From: a bacterium UBP2_UBA5202
GTDB taxonomy: Bacteria > Edwardsbacteria > AC1 > EtOH8
Direction of reading: 5' to 3'
NCBI GenBank assembly: GCA_002412795.1
Contig: DHVS01000005.1
Coordinates: forward strand, 1 to 64,000
Length of the DNA: 64,000 bases
Position 1 is the first letter of the stretch, and every line of letters begins with the position of its first letter. The notes beneath the pieces are model-generated. The model was not told the origin of the DNA and did no database searches. It worked only from the letters and a program-made list of their open reading frames with translations. Below are positions 24,133 through 32,501 of this stretch, piece by piece. The position numbers and the translations under genes are program-made.

Positions 24133-26949
24133 TCAACTGAAGGAGACATCCCCTTTGGGTTTTTCCAAAGGTCTGGGCGGGCTCAACGGCGCGGGCCGGT
24201 GGGCCACCGGGGGAACTGGCGGCCTTAACCCGGTCTGGGGTTTTACCGGCAGGGGCATTTTCCCCAGCGGGTTCACCGCCACCTTGGGCGCCAGGCCCGG
24301 CCTGGCCTGAGGGCTGGAGAACGGGGATACTGGTTTTAACGGAGCCGGGTGTTCTTTGATCGGCAGCACCGCCTGATGAGGGGCGGACAGGGGCGAGACC
24401 GGCTTAAGCAGGGCCGGGGCCGGCTTGGGCAGGCCCAGCGGCCTGGCCGGTTCCGGGGGCTTTCCGGCAAACGGCGACAAGGGTTTGACGACCTGGGCAG
24501 GACGTTCCGCTGCCACCGGCTGTTCGGGGATCGGAGCAATTGGGGAAACCGGCGGGGCCGAAGGGGTTGTCCCGGCCCCAAGCCCCTGGGGTCTTACCTT
24601 GGATTTCAGCTTGGTCAAAGCCGACATCTCCTCTTCGCGGCGGCGGGCTTTCTCCTGCTCCATCTCGGCCTGTTCCTGCTTCAAGGCCTCCATCCGGCTG
24701 CGGGCCTCGTCGGCTTGAACGTTCAATTCCTCTATCTCGCTCTTTTTGCCTGCGATCTCCTGTTCAATGGCCGCGATCTTTTCGGCGGCCTGTCCTGCCT
24801 CTTCCAGACGGTACTTAACCTTTTCCTCGTCAGCCCTCAGGGTCTCCAAAAGGTTATCCATTTGCTGGGCCTGTTTCTTGTTCTCCTCCAGCCTCAGGCT
24901 CCAGCCCTTTTCCTCTTCTTTGAGAACATCCAGCTGTTCCTGGGAATTGGCCAGCTCGGCCTTTAAGGCATCCACGCTGGACTTCAGGCCCTTCTGCTCG
25001 GCCAGCAGGTCCTGCTTCTGGTGCAGGTATTTCTCCAGCTCGGCCCGTTCCTTTCCTATGTCGGCCACTTCCTTTTTGGCGGCGGCCAGGCTTTCCTTGA
25101 GCTGGGATTCCTCGGCCCTTACCTTTTCCAGCCGGGTCTCGGACTTGTCCAGCTTGGCCTGGCTCTCCTCGGCCGACTGGGCGAACTCCTGTTTCTGCTG
25201 TTTTACCTTTTTGACCTCGGCCTGAAGCTCCTTGCGCTCGGCCTTCAGCTGGTTGAGCTCCTGGTTGGCTTCCTCCAGCAGCTGGGTCTCGTTCTTCAGA
25301 TTGGCGATCCCCTGCTCAAGTTCCTCTTTCTGCCGCGACAGGGCCGAGACCTCCTCTTCCATCTGGACCCGCTGCGGCTCCAGCTCGGCTATTTTCTGAT
25401 TGTGCTCGTTCAGTCTGGCCTGCCATTCGCCGGCCTGGGACTCCGCCTCCCGTTTTCTGGATTCCAGCTCTTCCATCTGCTGTCTGACCTGAGACTCCAG
25501 TTCCTGCTTTTGCTGGGAAAGCTGTTCCAACTGCTGCCCGGCCTGGTTCTGTTCCTCTCCGGTCTTCTGCAGATGCTGCTTGGCTTCTTCTATCTGGCCG
25601 CGGATGTCGGCCAGGTAGCTTTCCAGTTCCCGCACCGCCGCCACCTCGTGTTGGCGCTGGGATATTTCATTTTCCAGTTCGGCGGACCTGGCCGTACCGG
25701 CTTCCACTGCCTGGGTAAGTTCGGCATTGCGCTGTTCCAGTTCGGCCTGCCTGGTCTCGGCCTTAAAGACATTGGTCTGAATCTCCTCCAGCATGGCGGC
25801 GGCCTGGACCTTCTCCGCTTCCATCTGTTCCATTGACCTGATCAGGTCATCATGCTGCCGCTGCTTTTCGGACAGGGCATTTTCCTGGGACGATAATTCG
25901 GCCGCCAGGCTTTCCGCCTGCTGGCGATGATTGTGCTGTTCCTGGGCCAGGGCCTGAAGCTTGGACTCCGAATCGGCCAGGGCCCCGTTCAGGGCCTCCA
26001 CCTTGGTGGTAAGCGAGGACTCCTGGGCCTGCAGTTCGGAGACCCTTTGCCGGATCCGATCCTCTTCCTGCTTAAGGGCCTGGTGCCGCTCCAGCACCTG
26101 GGATTCCGAATGCTTGACCTCTTCTATGCCCCTTACCAGTTCGTCCTTTTCCAAAGCCAAGGCCTTGATCTCTGCCCGCACGGCTTCGGATTCCTCCCGG
26201 CTCTTTTGGGCTTCGGCCAGCATGTCACTCTTTTCCTGTTCGGCCATGGTCAGGTCGGACAGGATGGCCGCCTGCTGGTTGCTGATCTCTTCTATCTTTT
26301 GTCTTAAGGCTTCCTCCTCCGCCCGGTATTTGTTCGCCCGGCCTTCGGCCTCGGCCGCCTGGTCCTGCCAGGACTTCATGGTCCCGTCCACTTCGGCCAG
26401 CCGGCTTTCGTGCTCTTTGTACCTGGCCTCCGCCCCGCCCAGCTCCGCCTGGCGCTCTTTAATGGCCTGCTGCAGCTTGGCCAGCTCGTCCTTCCAGCTG
26501 TCGGCCTGGCTCTGCTGTTCGGAGTGGGACTGCTCCAGCATCATCAGGTCGGCCTGCAGGCCCTGGCTCTTTTCCTCTATGGCCGCCAGTTTTTTGGCGT
26601 CTTCTCCCAGTTGCTGGTTGATCTTCAGCAGTTCGGCCCGCTTCTCCCAGATCTTGGTGGCCAGGTTGGAATCCTCCTTGGTGCGGTCGTCCAGTTTGCG
26701 GTTGATGTCGTCCAGCTTGGCCTGCGCCTCTTCCATCCTCTGGGACATGGACATCTCCTCGCCCAGGGACTCAGCCAGCCGGTGGTTGACGTCTTCCAGC
26801 ATGGCCTTGCGGTCGGCCAAAAGCTGATCCAGCGAGGTGTAGCTGCGGCGGCCCTGTTCCACCTGGGTGATCAGGGCTTCCTCCTCTTTTTTGAGGGTGT
26901 CCATGGGGCTGAGGGGAGCCTTTTCTTCTTTTTTCTTGGAGAACAACAT
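24133..26949 (-). CDS. Large coiled-coil protein with Pro-rich C-terminus, unknown function
   Basis: 938 residues. Residues 20 to about 780 are almost continuous heptad-type coiled coil rich in Glu, Lys, Gln and Ala (for example LEQRNAELTQAVEAGTARSA), interrupted by a few Gly residues. There is no Walker A or B motif and no hinge, so it is not an SMC or Rad50 protein. The last 150 residues form a disordered Pro/Ala/Leu tail with short repeats such as LKPVSPFSS, PVSPLSAP and PLGLPKPAP. It begins with a lysine-rich stretch (MLFSKKKEEKAPLSP) that could bind DNA or membrane. It resembles bacterial cytoskeletal or polar scaffold proteins in form only. A GGAGG precedes the ATG. Gene order with xerD is suggestive but not decisive. 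Confidence 0.7.
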   Translation of the reverse strand: MLFSKKKEEKAPLSPMDTLKKEEEALITQVEQGRRSYTSLDQLLADRKAMLEDVNHRLAESLGEEMSMSQRMEEAQAKLDDINRKLDDRTKEDSNLATKIWEKRAELLKINQQLGEDAKKLAAIEEKSQGLQADLMMLEQSHSEQQSQADSWKDELAKLQQAIKERQAELGGAEARYKEHESRLAEVDGTMKSWQDQAAEAEGRANKYRAEEEALRQKIEEISNQQAAILSDLTMAEQEKSDMLAEAQKSREESEAVRAEIKALALEKDELVRGIEEVKHSESQVLERHQALKQEEDRIRQRVSELQAQESSLTTKVEALNGALADSESKLQALAQEQHNHRQQAESLAAELSSQENALSEKQRQHDDLIRSMEQMEAEKVQAAAMLEEIQTNVFKAETRQAELEQRNAELTQAVEAGTARSAELENEISQRQHEVAAVRELESYLADIRGQIEEAKQHLQKTGEEQNQAGQQLEQLSQQKQELESQVRQQMEELESRKREAESQAGEWQARLNEHNQKIAELEPQRVQMEEEVSALSRQKEELEQGIANLKNETQLLEEANQELNQLKAERKELQAEVKKVKQQKQEFAQSAEESQAKLDKSETRLEKVRAEESQLKESLAAAKKEVADIGKERAELEKYLHQKQDLLAEQKGLKSSVDALKAELANSQEQLDVLKEEEKGWSLRLEENKKQAQQMDNLLETLRADEEKVKYRLEEAGQAAEKIAAIEQEIAGKKSEIEELNVQADEARSRMEALKQEQAEMEQEKARRREEEMSALTKLKSKVRPQGLGAGTTPSAPPVSPIAPIPEQPVAAERPAQVVKPLSPFAGKPPEPARPLGLPKPAPALLKPVSPLSAPHQAVLPIKEHPAPLKPVSPFSSPQARPGLAPKVAVNPLGKMPLPVKPQTGLRPPVPPVAHRPAPLSPPRPLEKPKGDVSFS

Positions 26950-27015
26950 GGCCTTTGCGAACCTCCTGCAATTGTTTTGGGACTTTGGGGGAAAGTACTG
27001 CCGGGGGATGGAAAT

Positions 27016-27064
27016 GGTTTACTGTTTACCGTTGATCGTCATGTTGGAGCGAACGGCCGTTCGC
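27016..27064. repeat. Heptamer remnant and 16-bp palindrome upstream of the coiled-coil gene
   Basis: Units GGTTTAC, TGTTTAC and CGTTGAT (27016-27036) repeat the pattern seen before dnaE. A perfect palindrome of GCGAACGG and its complement lies at 27049-27064 and is a possible operator for the coiled-coil gene start at 26949. Confidence 0.5.
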
Positions 27065-27080
27065 ACTTACTTGAAGTTAT

Positions 27081-27536
27081 TTACCACCAATCATCGCCTA
27101 AACTGCCATTCCCCGCAGAAAAATCCATATGACTCATATTATACAATATTATGGCTATGCCTGCTACCGCCGTTATTGCAATGAACGCAGCAACTGCGTT
27201 ACGTCTCTCTGCTTTTATGAATTCAATCTCGGCTGGTGATTTTTGATTGCTCTCACATTTGTAAACATATCCATCGGCATCAACCCCTAAAGTTGTGCAA
27301 CCTTGATTACTTTGCCCCAGTAAAATTGGCGTATTTAACCAAACCAATATGCGTCCGCCTTTGCCATCTACTGATTCATGATTATATGACCCCCATTGCT
27401 TCACGAATTCCGAATAATGCTTACCCACACGGCTTTCGCATATTTCTTTCATCGTCGGACCTTGTAATTCAGTCGTGGCACACCCGACAAGGTTGATACA
27501 GATGACGGCAACAAGAAAAAGTCTAACAAAATTCAT
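27081..27536 (-). CDS. Lipoprotein of unknown function
   Basis: 151 residues from the ATG at 27536, where GAGGAG precedes the start and a lipoprotein signal follows (FLVAVICINLVGCAT, Cys19). The frame extends 7 codons further upstream. The domain has Trp- and Gly-rich patches (FVKQWGSYNHESVDGKGGRILVWLN) and a hydrophobic helix near the C-terminus (AVAAFIAITAVAGIAIILY), so it might be held in the membrane at both ends. It is AT-rich. No family recognised. About 240 bp of non-coding DNA follow upstream. Confidence 0.65.
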   Translation of the reverse strand: MNFVRLFLVAVICINLVGCATTELQGPTMKEICESRVGKHYSEFVKQWGSYNHESVDGKGGRILVWLNTPILLGQSNQGCTTLGVDADGYVYKCESNQKSPAEIEFIKAERRNAVAAFIAITAVAGIAIILYNMSHMDFSAGNGSLGDDWW

Positions 27537-27797
27537 CCGACTCCACTCCTCTTGCAATTAAAATGTTGGCGCATCAACTGTTACTTCTTGAATTCTATCT
27601 TGGCAATACCATTTTATTCCGGTGAAAGGTTGCGGTCTTAAGTTCCAGCTCGTTGGGGCGGTAGGCCGGGATGCCGGCCAGCAGGGCCACATAAATAATC
27701 TTGGCGGTGCTTTGAAACGCTTCATTTGCCTGACCAGTATGCCCGTTCGCGATGACCAGAGACCGCAATATTCTATGTTCATTCTTCCGTACCAGAT

Positions 27798-29513
27798 TTA
27801 TACCTGCACCTTCTTACCCACGAACAGATACCGCTTTATCTTGCGGGTGGTGGTCTTGGGGAACTCCTCCTCCCGCAGGGAGAAATGCTTGACCCGCTTG
27901 TAATCGGCCAGGTGGCTGCACTGGTGCCTGACCTCCTCCTTCATTATCTTTTCTATCTGGGCCGTGTCCAGGGCAACCTTATGTTTGGCCGCGTATTCGT
28001 CCAGGGCTTCGTAATTGGGATAGATGATGGCGTGAACCTCCTCCCTCCCGGTTTGGGGGTTCTTTTCCCCTATCACCAGCGCTTCGGAGATGAACTGGCT
28101 GTTCAGCAGCTGGGCCTCCACCTCTTCGGGGTAGATGTTCTTGCCGGCGGCTGAGACGATCAGGTTCTTGGCCCGGCCGGTGATGTACAGGCAGCCCCGC
28201 TTGTCGATGTAACCCAGGTCGCCGGTCAGCAGCCAGCCGTCCTTCATCACCGCTTCGGTGGCCCTGGGATTTTTGTAATATCCCAGCATCACGTTGGGGC
28301 CCTTGGCCGCGATCTCGCCGATGCCGCCGGCGTCGGGGTCTATGATCTTCAGCTCCACGCAGGTGATGGGGGCCCCCACCGAGGCATGGTCCGGATCCTT
28401 GACGGTGTTGATGGTCAGCACCGGGGAGGATTCGGTCAGGCCGTAACCCTGGACAATTGCGAATCCCAGCGTCTCAAAACCCCTGCCCACTTCCGCGTTC
28501 AGGGCCGCTCCCCCCGAGACGAAAAGGCGGAGGCTGGACAGCCCGGCCTTCTCCCGCAAAGACTGAAAGACCCTGCCCCCGGCCCTTTTCCCGGTAACGG
28601 TCTTGATGGACCGGACCAGGCCGTTGGAGGTGGAAAAGGCCATTCTGGTCAGCAGGGGCTTTTCCTTGACCGCCCGGGTGATGCCCTGATACATCTTTTC
28701 GAACAGCAGCGGCACCCCCACCATCATGGTGGCCTGGCTGTCCCGGATATCGTTGATGATGTCCCGGGATTTAAGCGACTGGGCGTAGGTGATGGTGGCT
28801 CCCACATACAGGGGGACCAGCATCCCGCAGGTGGCTTCAAAGGTGTGGTGCAGCGGCAGCACCGAGATGAAATTGTCGTGGTGGTCGTAATGGAATATCT
28901 GGTAGCTGCCGTCCACGTCGGACATGATGTTCTTGTGGCTGAGCATCACCCCCTTGGACTGCCCGGTGGTGCCGGAGGTGTAGATGATGGCCGCCAGGTC
29001 ATCCAGCTGGACCTGGCGCTTCAGCCCTTTGGGCTCCGGCGTTTCGTACAGGGCCGGTAGATTGTTCAACGGGAAATGATGTTTAAGGCTGGGCAGTTTA
29101 TTGGCTGCCTCGTCCGCCGCTTCCTTGAAATTATTGGAGGCCAGCAGGGCCACCGACTCGGAATCGGTCAGGATGTGCCGGATCTCCTGGGCCTTAAGCT
29201 GGGTGTCCAAAGGAACTATCACCGCCCCCAGGCTGGCCAGGGCCATGTAGCCCTCCACCCATTCCGGGCAATTCTCGCCGATCAGGGCCACCCGGTCCCC
29301 GAACTTGATGCCCTTCTTTGCCAGCCCTGCCGCCAGCTGTTCCGCCCGCTCCTTCAGGTCCCGGTAGGTGACCTTGTAGAATTCGTTACCCCGTTTGATC
29401 TGAAGGGCCGTGTGGTGAGGATACAGCCCGGCCGAGCGGGCCAGCATCCCCTTGATGGTGATCAGGCCCAGGCCCTCCCGGACCGGATAATGCTTGTTGC
29501 TGTAACTGTGCAT
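27798..29513 (-). CDS. fadD: Long-chain acyl-CoA synthetase (AMP-binding)
   Basis: 571 residues of the ANL superfamily. It activates fatty acids with ATP and CoA. The AMP-binding core motif is YTSGTTGQSKGVMLSH at about residues 190-205. The GYGLTES and KDGWLLTGDLGY hinge motifs and the C-terminal catalytic lysine region (TTRKIKRYLF) are present. The gene is 29 bp after the M50 protease gene and on the same strand. The symbol is by family; a role in lipid recycling or a synthetic pathway cannot be told apart from sequence alone. Confidence 0.88.
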   Translation of the reverse strand: MHSYSNKHYPVREGLGLITIKGMLARSAGLYPHHTALQIKRGNEFYKVTYRDLKERAEQLAAGLAKKGIKFGDRVALIGENCPEWVEGYMALASLGAVIVPLDTQLKAQEIRHILTDSESVALLASNNFKEAADEAANKLPSLKHHFPLNNLPALYETPEPKGLKRQVQLDDLAAIIYTSGTTGQSKGVMLSHKNIMSDVDGSYQIFHYDHHDNFISVLPLHHTFEATCGMLVPLYVGATITYAQSLKSRDIINDIRDSQATMMVGVPLLFEKMYQGITRAVKEKPLLTRMAFSTSNGLVRSIKTVTGKRAGGRVFQSLREKAGLSSLRLFVSGGAALNAEVGRGFETLGFAIVQGYGLTESSPVLTINTVKDPDHASVGAPITCVELKIIDPDAGGIGEIAAKGPNVMLGYYKNPRATEAVMKDGWLLTGDLGYIDKRGCLYITGRAKNLIVSAAGKNIYPEEVEAQLLNSQFISEALVIGEKNPQTGREEVHAIIYPNYEALDEYAAKHKVALDTAQIEKIMKEEVRHQCSHLADYKRVKHFSLREEEFPKTTTRKIKRYLFVGKKVQV

Positions 29514-29542
29514 ATTGCCGTTGATTTATGGTTTATGTTTTT

Positions 29543-30226
29543 CTACCGGGGCATGAACTGGAACAGTTCCACACCCCCGAAAAACTGCGATATCAGGACC
29601 ACCGGCAGGGCCAGCACATAGGAAAGGAAATTGATCCTGGTAAGCTGGATGACGATTATCAGCGCCATGAAGATGAACATCCCGTATTTTTCCAGCCTCA
29701 GGTATCTGGCCGAAAGCGGTCCGGGCAGCAGTCCGGCCAGTATCTTGGAGCCGTCCAGCGGCGGGATGGGAATCAGGTTGAACACGGCCAGGGCGGTGTC
29801 TATCAGCACAAAATAGAACAGGATCACCAGCACCGGGTGCAGCATCGTCTCCGGCCCCCCGTAAAACGGGTACAGCAGGCGGAAGAAAAGCCCGGCCGCC
29901 GCGGCCACCAGCAGGTTGCTGCCCGGCCCGGCCGCCGAGACCCAGATCATGTCCCGCTTGGGGTTTTTCAGGGCGAAAAAGTTCACCGGCACCGGCTTGG
30001 CCCAGCCGAACACAAACGGAGCCTTGAAGAATATCAGCAGGGCCGGGAAGATGAAACTGCCGAAAAGGTCCAGGTGCTTCAGGGGGTTCAGGTTCAGCCT
30101 GCCCATCAAAAATGCGGTGGAGTCCCCCCGCTTGAAGGCGACGAACCCATGGGCCACTTCGTGAATGGTGATGGCGAACAGCACCGGAGGGATTATCAGG
30201 ATATATTCAAATATTTTCGATTCCAT
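29543..30226 (-). CDS. Site-2-type zinc metalloprotease, M50 family
   Basis: 227 residues with about six membrane helices. The zinc motif HEVAH is at residues 21-25 (ITIHEVAHGF), the NPLKHLDLFG motif follows, and the third-ligand motif is PPLDGSKIL, the set that defines M50 site-2 proteases. There is no PDZ domain, so it is smaller than RseP and resembles the minimal M50B type. Such proteases cut membrane-embedded substrates, often in anti-sigma or quality-control pathways. Its position after dxr parallels the classic dxr-rseP pair, which supports a similar origin. Substrate unknown. Confidence 0.85.
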   Translation of the reverse strand: MESKIFEYILIIPPVLFAITIHEVAHGFVAFKRGDSTAFLMGRLNLNPLKHLDLFGSFIFPALLIFFKAPFVFGWAKPVPVNFFALKNPKRDMIWVSAAGPGSNLLVAAAAGLFFRLLYPFYGGPETMLHPVLVILFYFVLIDTALAVFNLIPIPPLDGSKILAGLLPGPLSARYLRLEKYGMFIFMALIIVIQLTRINFLSYVLALPVVLISQFFGGVELFQFMPR

Positions 30227-30348
30227 GCTTAGCCGATGTTTATTGGGTTAAAGAGAAGGTTTCCGTCCTTTATCCCCGGCCGGTTCCAGGGCATCTTGAA
30301 CCTTTAAGGATAGCAGACCCGAAGCCTGGTTGTCAATCTTTATTTGCT

Positions 30349-31515
30349 TTATTTGCCCTGATATGAGTTTAAAAGTTCTTCGGCCAGCCGCCGGGCGGAA
30401 TGGTCGGCGGAAACGGCGTCCGAAACGGACCTGACCGCGGCCGACCGGTATTCTTTCATCACTCCGGAGATCAATTCCGGGATCTGCAGAAAACCTATCC
30501 TGCCTTCCAAAAAGGCCTTCACCGCTATCTCGTTGGCGGCATTCATCACCGCCGGGATCATTCCCCCCCGTTTCAAAGCCAGATAGGCCAGGTCCAGGCA
30601 TTTGAAGGTCATCCGGTCCGGTTTATGAAAAGTGAGCTTGCCCAGTTCATCCAGCCGGCAGTCCTTCACCAGCGAGGGCAGCCTTTGGGGATGGGTCAGG
30701 GCATATTGGATCGGCAGCCGCATATCGGGCGTGGACAGTTGGGCCAGGATGGAGCCGTCGTTGAACTCCACCATGGAATGGATGACGGACTCGGGGTGGA
30801 TGACTATTTTGATCCTTTCCGGCGGGATGCCGAAAAGGTGATGGGCCTCTATCATCTCCAGCCCCTTGTTCATCAGGGTGGCCGAGTCTATGGTCACCTT
30901 CCGCCCCATGGACCAGGTGGGGTGGTTTAGGGCATGGCTGGCCTTGATCCGGTGAAGCTGTTTGATGGTATGGTTGCGGAAAGGTCCGCCGGATGCGGTC
31001 AGGATCAGGTTCTTGACGGTCTTGATGTCCCGCCCTTCCAGGCACTGATGCAGGGCCGCGTGCTCGCTGTCTATGGGCAGCAGCCGTACCCGTTTCTTTT
31101 TGACCGCCTGCATCACCAGCTGCCCACCGGCCACCAGGGTCTCCTTGTTGGCCAGGGCCACGTCGTGCCCTGCCCGGACCGCGGCCAGGGTCGGCTCCAG
31201 GCCGGCCGAGCCCACCAGGGCGTTCACCACCATATCAGCCCCGGGTAGCGCTGCCAGACGTTTTAAGCCCTCCGGCCCTTTGACCAGTTTAAATTTTGCT
31301 CCCGGGCTGTCTGGCCCCGGCAGGCCGGCCGCCTGGTCGCCGATGCAGACCATCCGGGGCTTGAACTGTTTTATCTGCCGGGACAGAAGATCAAAGCGCG
31401 AATTGGCCGCCAGCCCCACCACCCTGAAAAGGCCGGGGTATTTGGCGATGACCTCCACGGTCTGGGTTCCGATGGAGCCGGTGGAGCCCAAAATTATGAT
31501 GCTCTTTTTTTTCAA
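30349..31515 (-). CDS. dxr: 1-deoxy-D-xylulose 5-phosphate reductoisomerase
   Basis: 388 residues, the usual length. It makes MEP from DXP with NADPH, the committed step of the non-mevalonate isoprenoid pathway. The NADPH-binding motif ILGSTGSIGTQTVEV is at the N-terminus, and the substrate and metal motifs LPIDSEHAALHQCL, WSMGRKVTIDSATLMNKG and EAHHLFG are intact. IspH of the same pathway is encoded at 11.5-12.3 kb. It overlaps nothing; a 44-bp gap separates it from the GT2 gene and 122 bp from the M50 gene. The start ATG is fixed by the Rossmann strand (MKKKSIIILGST). Confidence 0.96.
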   Translation of the reverse strand: MKKKSIIILGSTGSIGTQTVEVIAKYPGLFRVVGLAANSRFDLLSRQIKQFKPRMVCIGDQAAGLPGPDSPGAKFKLVKGPEGLKRLAALPGADMVVNALVGSAGLEPTLAAVRAGHDVALANKETLVAGGQLVMQAVKKKRVRLLPIDSEHAALHQCLEGRDIKTVKNLILTASGGPFRNHTIKQLHRIKASHALNHPTWSMGRKVTIDSATLMNKGLEMIEAHHLFGIPPERIKIVIHPESVIHSMVEFNDGSILAQLSTPDMRLPIQYALTHPQRLPSLVKDCRLDELGKLTFHKPDRMTFKCLDLAYLALKRGGMIPAVMNAANEIAVKAFLEGRIGFLQIPELISGVMKEYRSAAVRSVSDAVSADHSARRLAEELLNSYQGK

Positions 31516-31559
31516 GAAGCTGTCAAACTATTATTTTTTGATATTTGACTTTGGAACCT

Positions 31560-32489
31560 TTATATCTTCCGGTAGACCGGTATGTCTTTGCCCTGTTCCT
31601 GATACAGCCTGAAAAGCATTTCGGCCAGCAGACCGGTGAATATGAACTGGACGCTGATGATGATCAGCCCCAGTCCCAGCAGCAGCATGGCCTGATGCCC
31701 CACTTTGCCGATTATCAGCCCTTCGATCACGATCACCAGGTCGATCAGAAATCCAATGCTCCCGACGACCAGGCCGGCCAGCCCGAAGAAATGCAGGGGC
31801 CGCCTGATGTACTGGGTCAGGAAGGTCACGGTCATCAGGTCAAAGAAACCGCGCAGAGCCCGGGAGGCCCCGTATTTGGTGACCCCGTGAAGACGGGGAT
31901 AATTCTCCACCTTGATCTCGGCCACCCGGTATCCCTTCCAGTAGGCCATGGCCGGGATGAAACGGTAGAGATCGCCGTAAACCTTAAGGTTCTTGACCAC
32001 CTCGTTGCGGTAGGCCTTGAACGGGCAGTTGGAATCGTGGACCTGGAATTTGGTCAGCTTGCGGGCCACCCAGTTGAAAAGCTTTGAGGAAAGCGACCGT
32101 TTGCCCTTGCCGGTGTACTTCCAGCCGGTGACCAGGTCGTACCCCTCTTCGATCTTCTTGAGGAAATTCGGGATCTCCTCCGGGGCGTCCTGCAGGTCCC
32201 CGTCCATGGTGATCACTATTTCGCCCCTGGCCTCGGCAAAACCGGCGGTATATGCCTGGGCCTTGCCCGAGTTCTTGGCCAGGCTTACGGCAAAAATATT
32301 CCTGTCGTTCTGCTTGGCCCTTTCCACCGCCTTTACCGTTCCGTCCCGGCTGCCGTCGTCGACAAACAGAAGTTCGTAGCTGAGTTTCAATTCTTGGCAG
32401 ATCCTAGTTAACCGGGCCGAAAGTTCGGCGATGTTCTCTTCCTCGTTGTAGACCGGTATCACCACCGAAAGATTGATATTATCTGGCAT
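31560..32489 (-). CDS. Polyprenyl-phosphate glycosyltransferase, GT2 (DPM1/GtrB-like)
   Basis: 309 residues. The N-terminal GT-A domain has VIPVYNEEENI, LLFVDDGSRDGT and TMDGDLQDAPEE, the metal-binding acidic motif of GT2. The C-terminal third carries two long hydrophobic helices (LAGLVVGSIGFLIDLVIVI and AMLLLGLGLIIISVQFIFTG) like GtrB and ArnC, which move a sugar from a nucleotide to undecaprenyl phosphate at the inner membrane face. It is 12 bp from the secreted-protein gene, so it may belong to the surface-sugar module that starts at ugd. The donor sugar cannot be read. Confidence 0.85.
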   Translation of the reverse strand: MPDNINLSVVIPVYNEEENIAELSARLTRICQELKLSYELLFVDDGSRDGTVKAVERAKQNDRNIFAVSLAKNSGKAQAYTAGFAEARGEIVITMDGDLQDAPEEIPNFLKKIEEGYDLVTGWKYTGKGKRSLSSKLFNWVARKLTKFQVHDSNCPFKAYRNEVVKNLKVYGDLYRFIPAMAYWKGYRVAEIKVENYPRLHGVTKYGASRALRGFFDLMTVTFLTQYIRRPLHFFGLAGLVVGSIGFLIDLVIVIEGLIIGKVGHQAMLLLGLGLIIISVQFIFTGLLAEMLFRLYQEQGKDIPVYRKI

Positions 32490-32501
32490 TATATTGATCC
32501 T

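Noticed and set aside
27558..27782. 74-residue minus-strand frame after fadD, and a second overlapping frame that looks more protein-like
   Set aside because: Low-complexity, rich in Trp, Pro and Arg, no Shine-Dalgarno; the alternative frame (IIYVALLAGIPAYRPNELEL) lacks a start and probably is the remnant of a decayed gene. Too weak to call.
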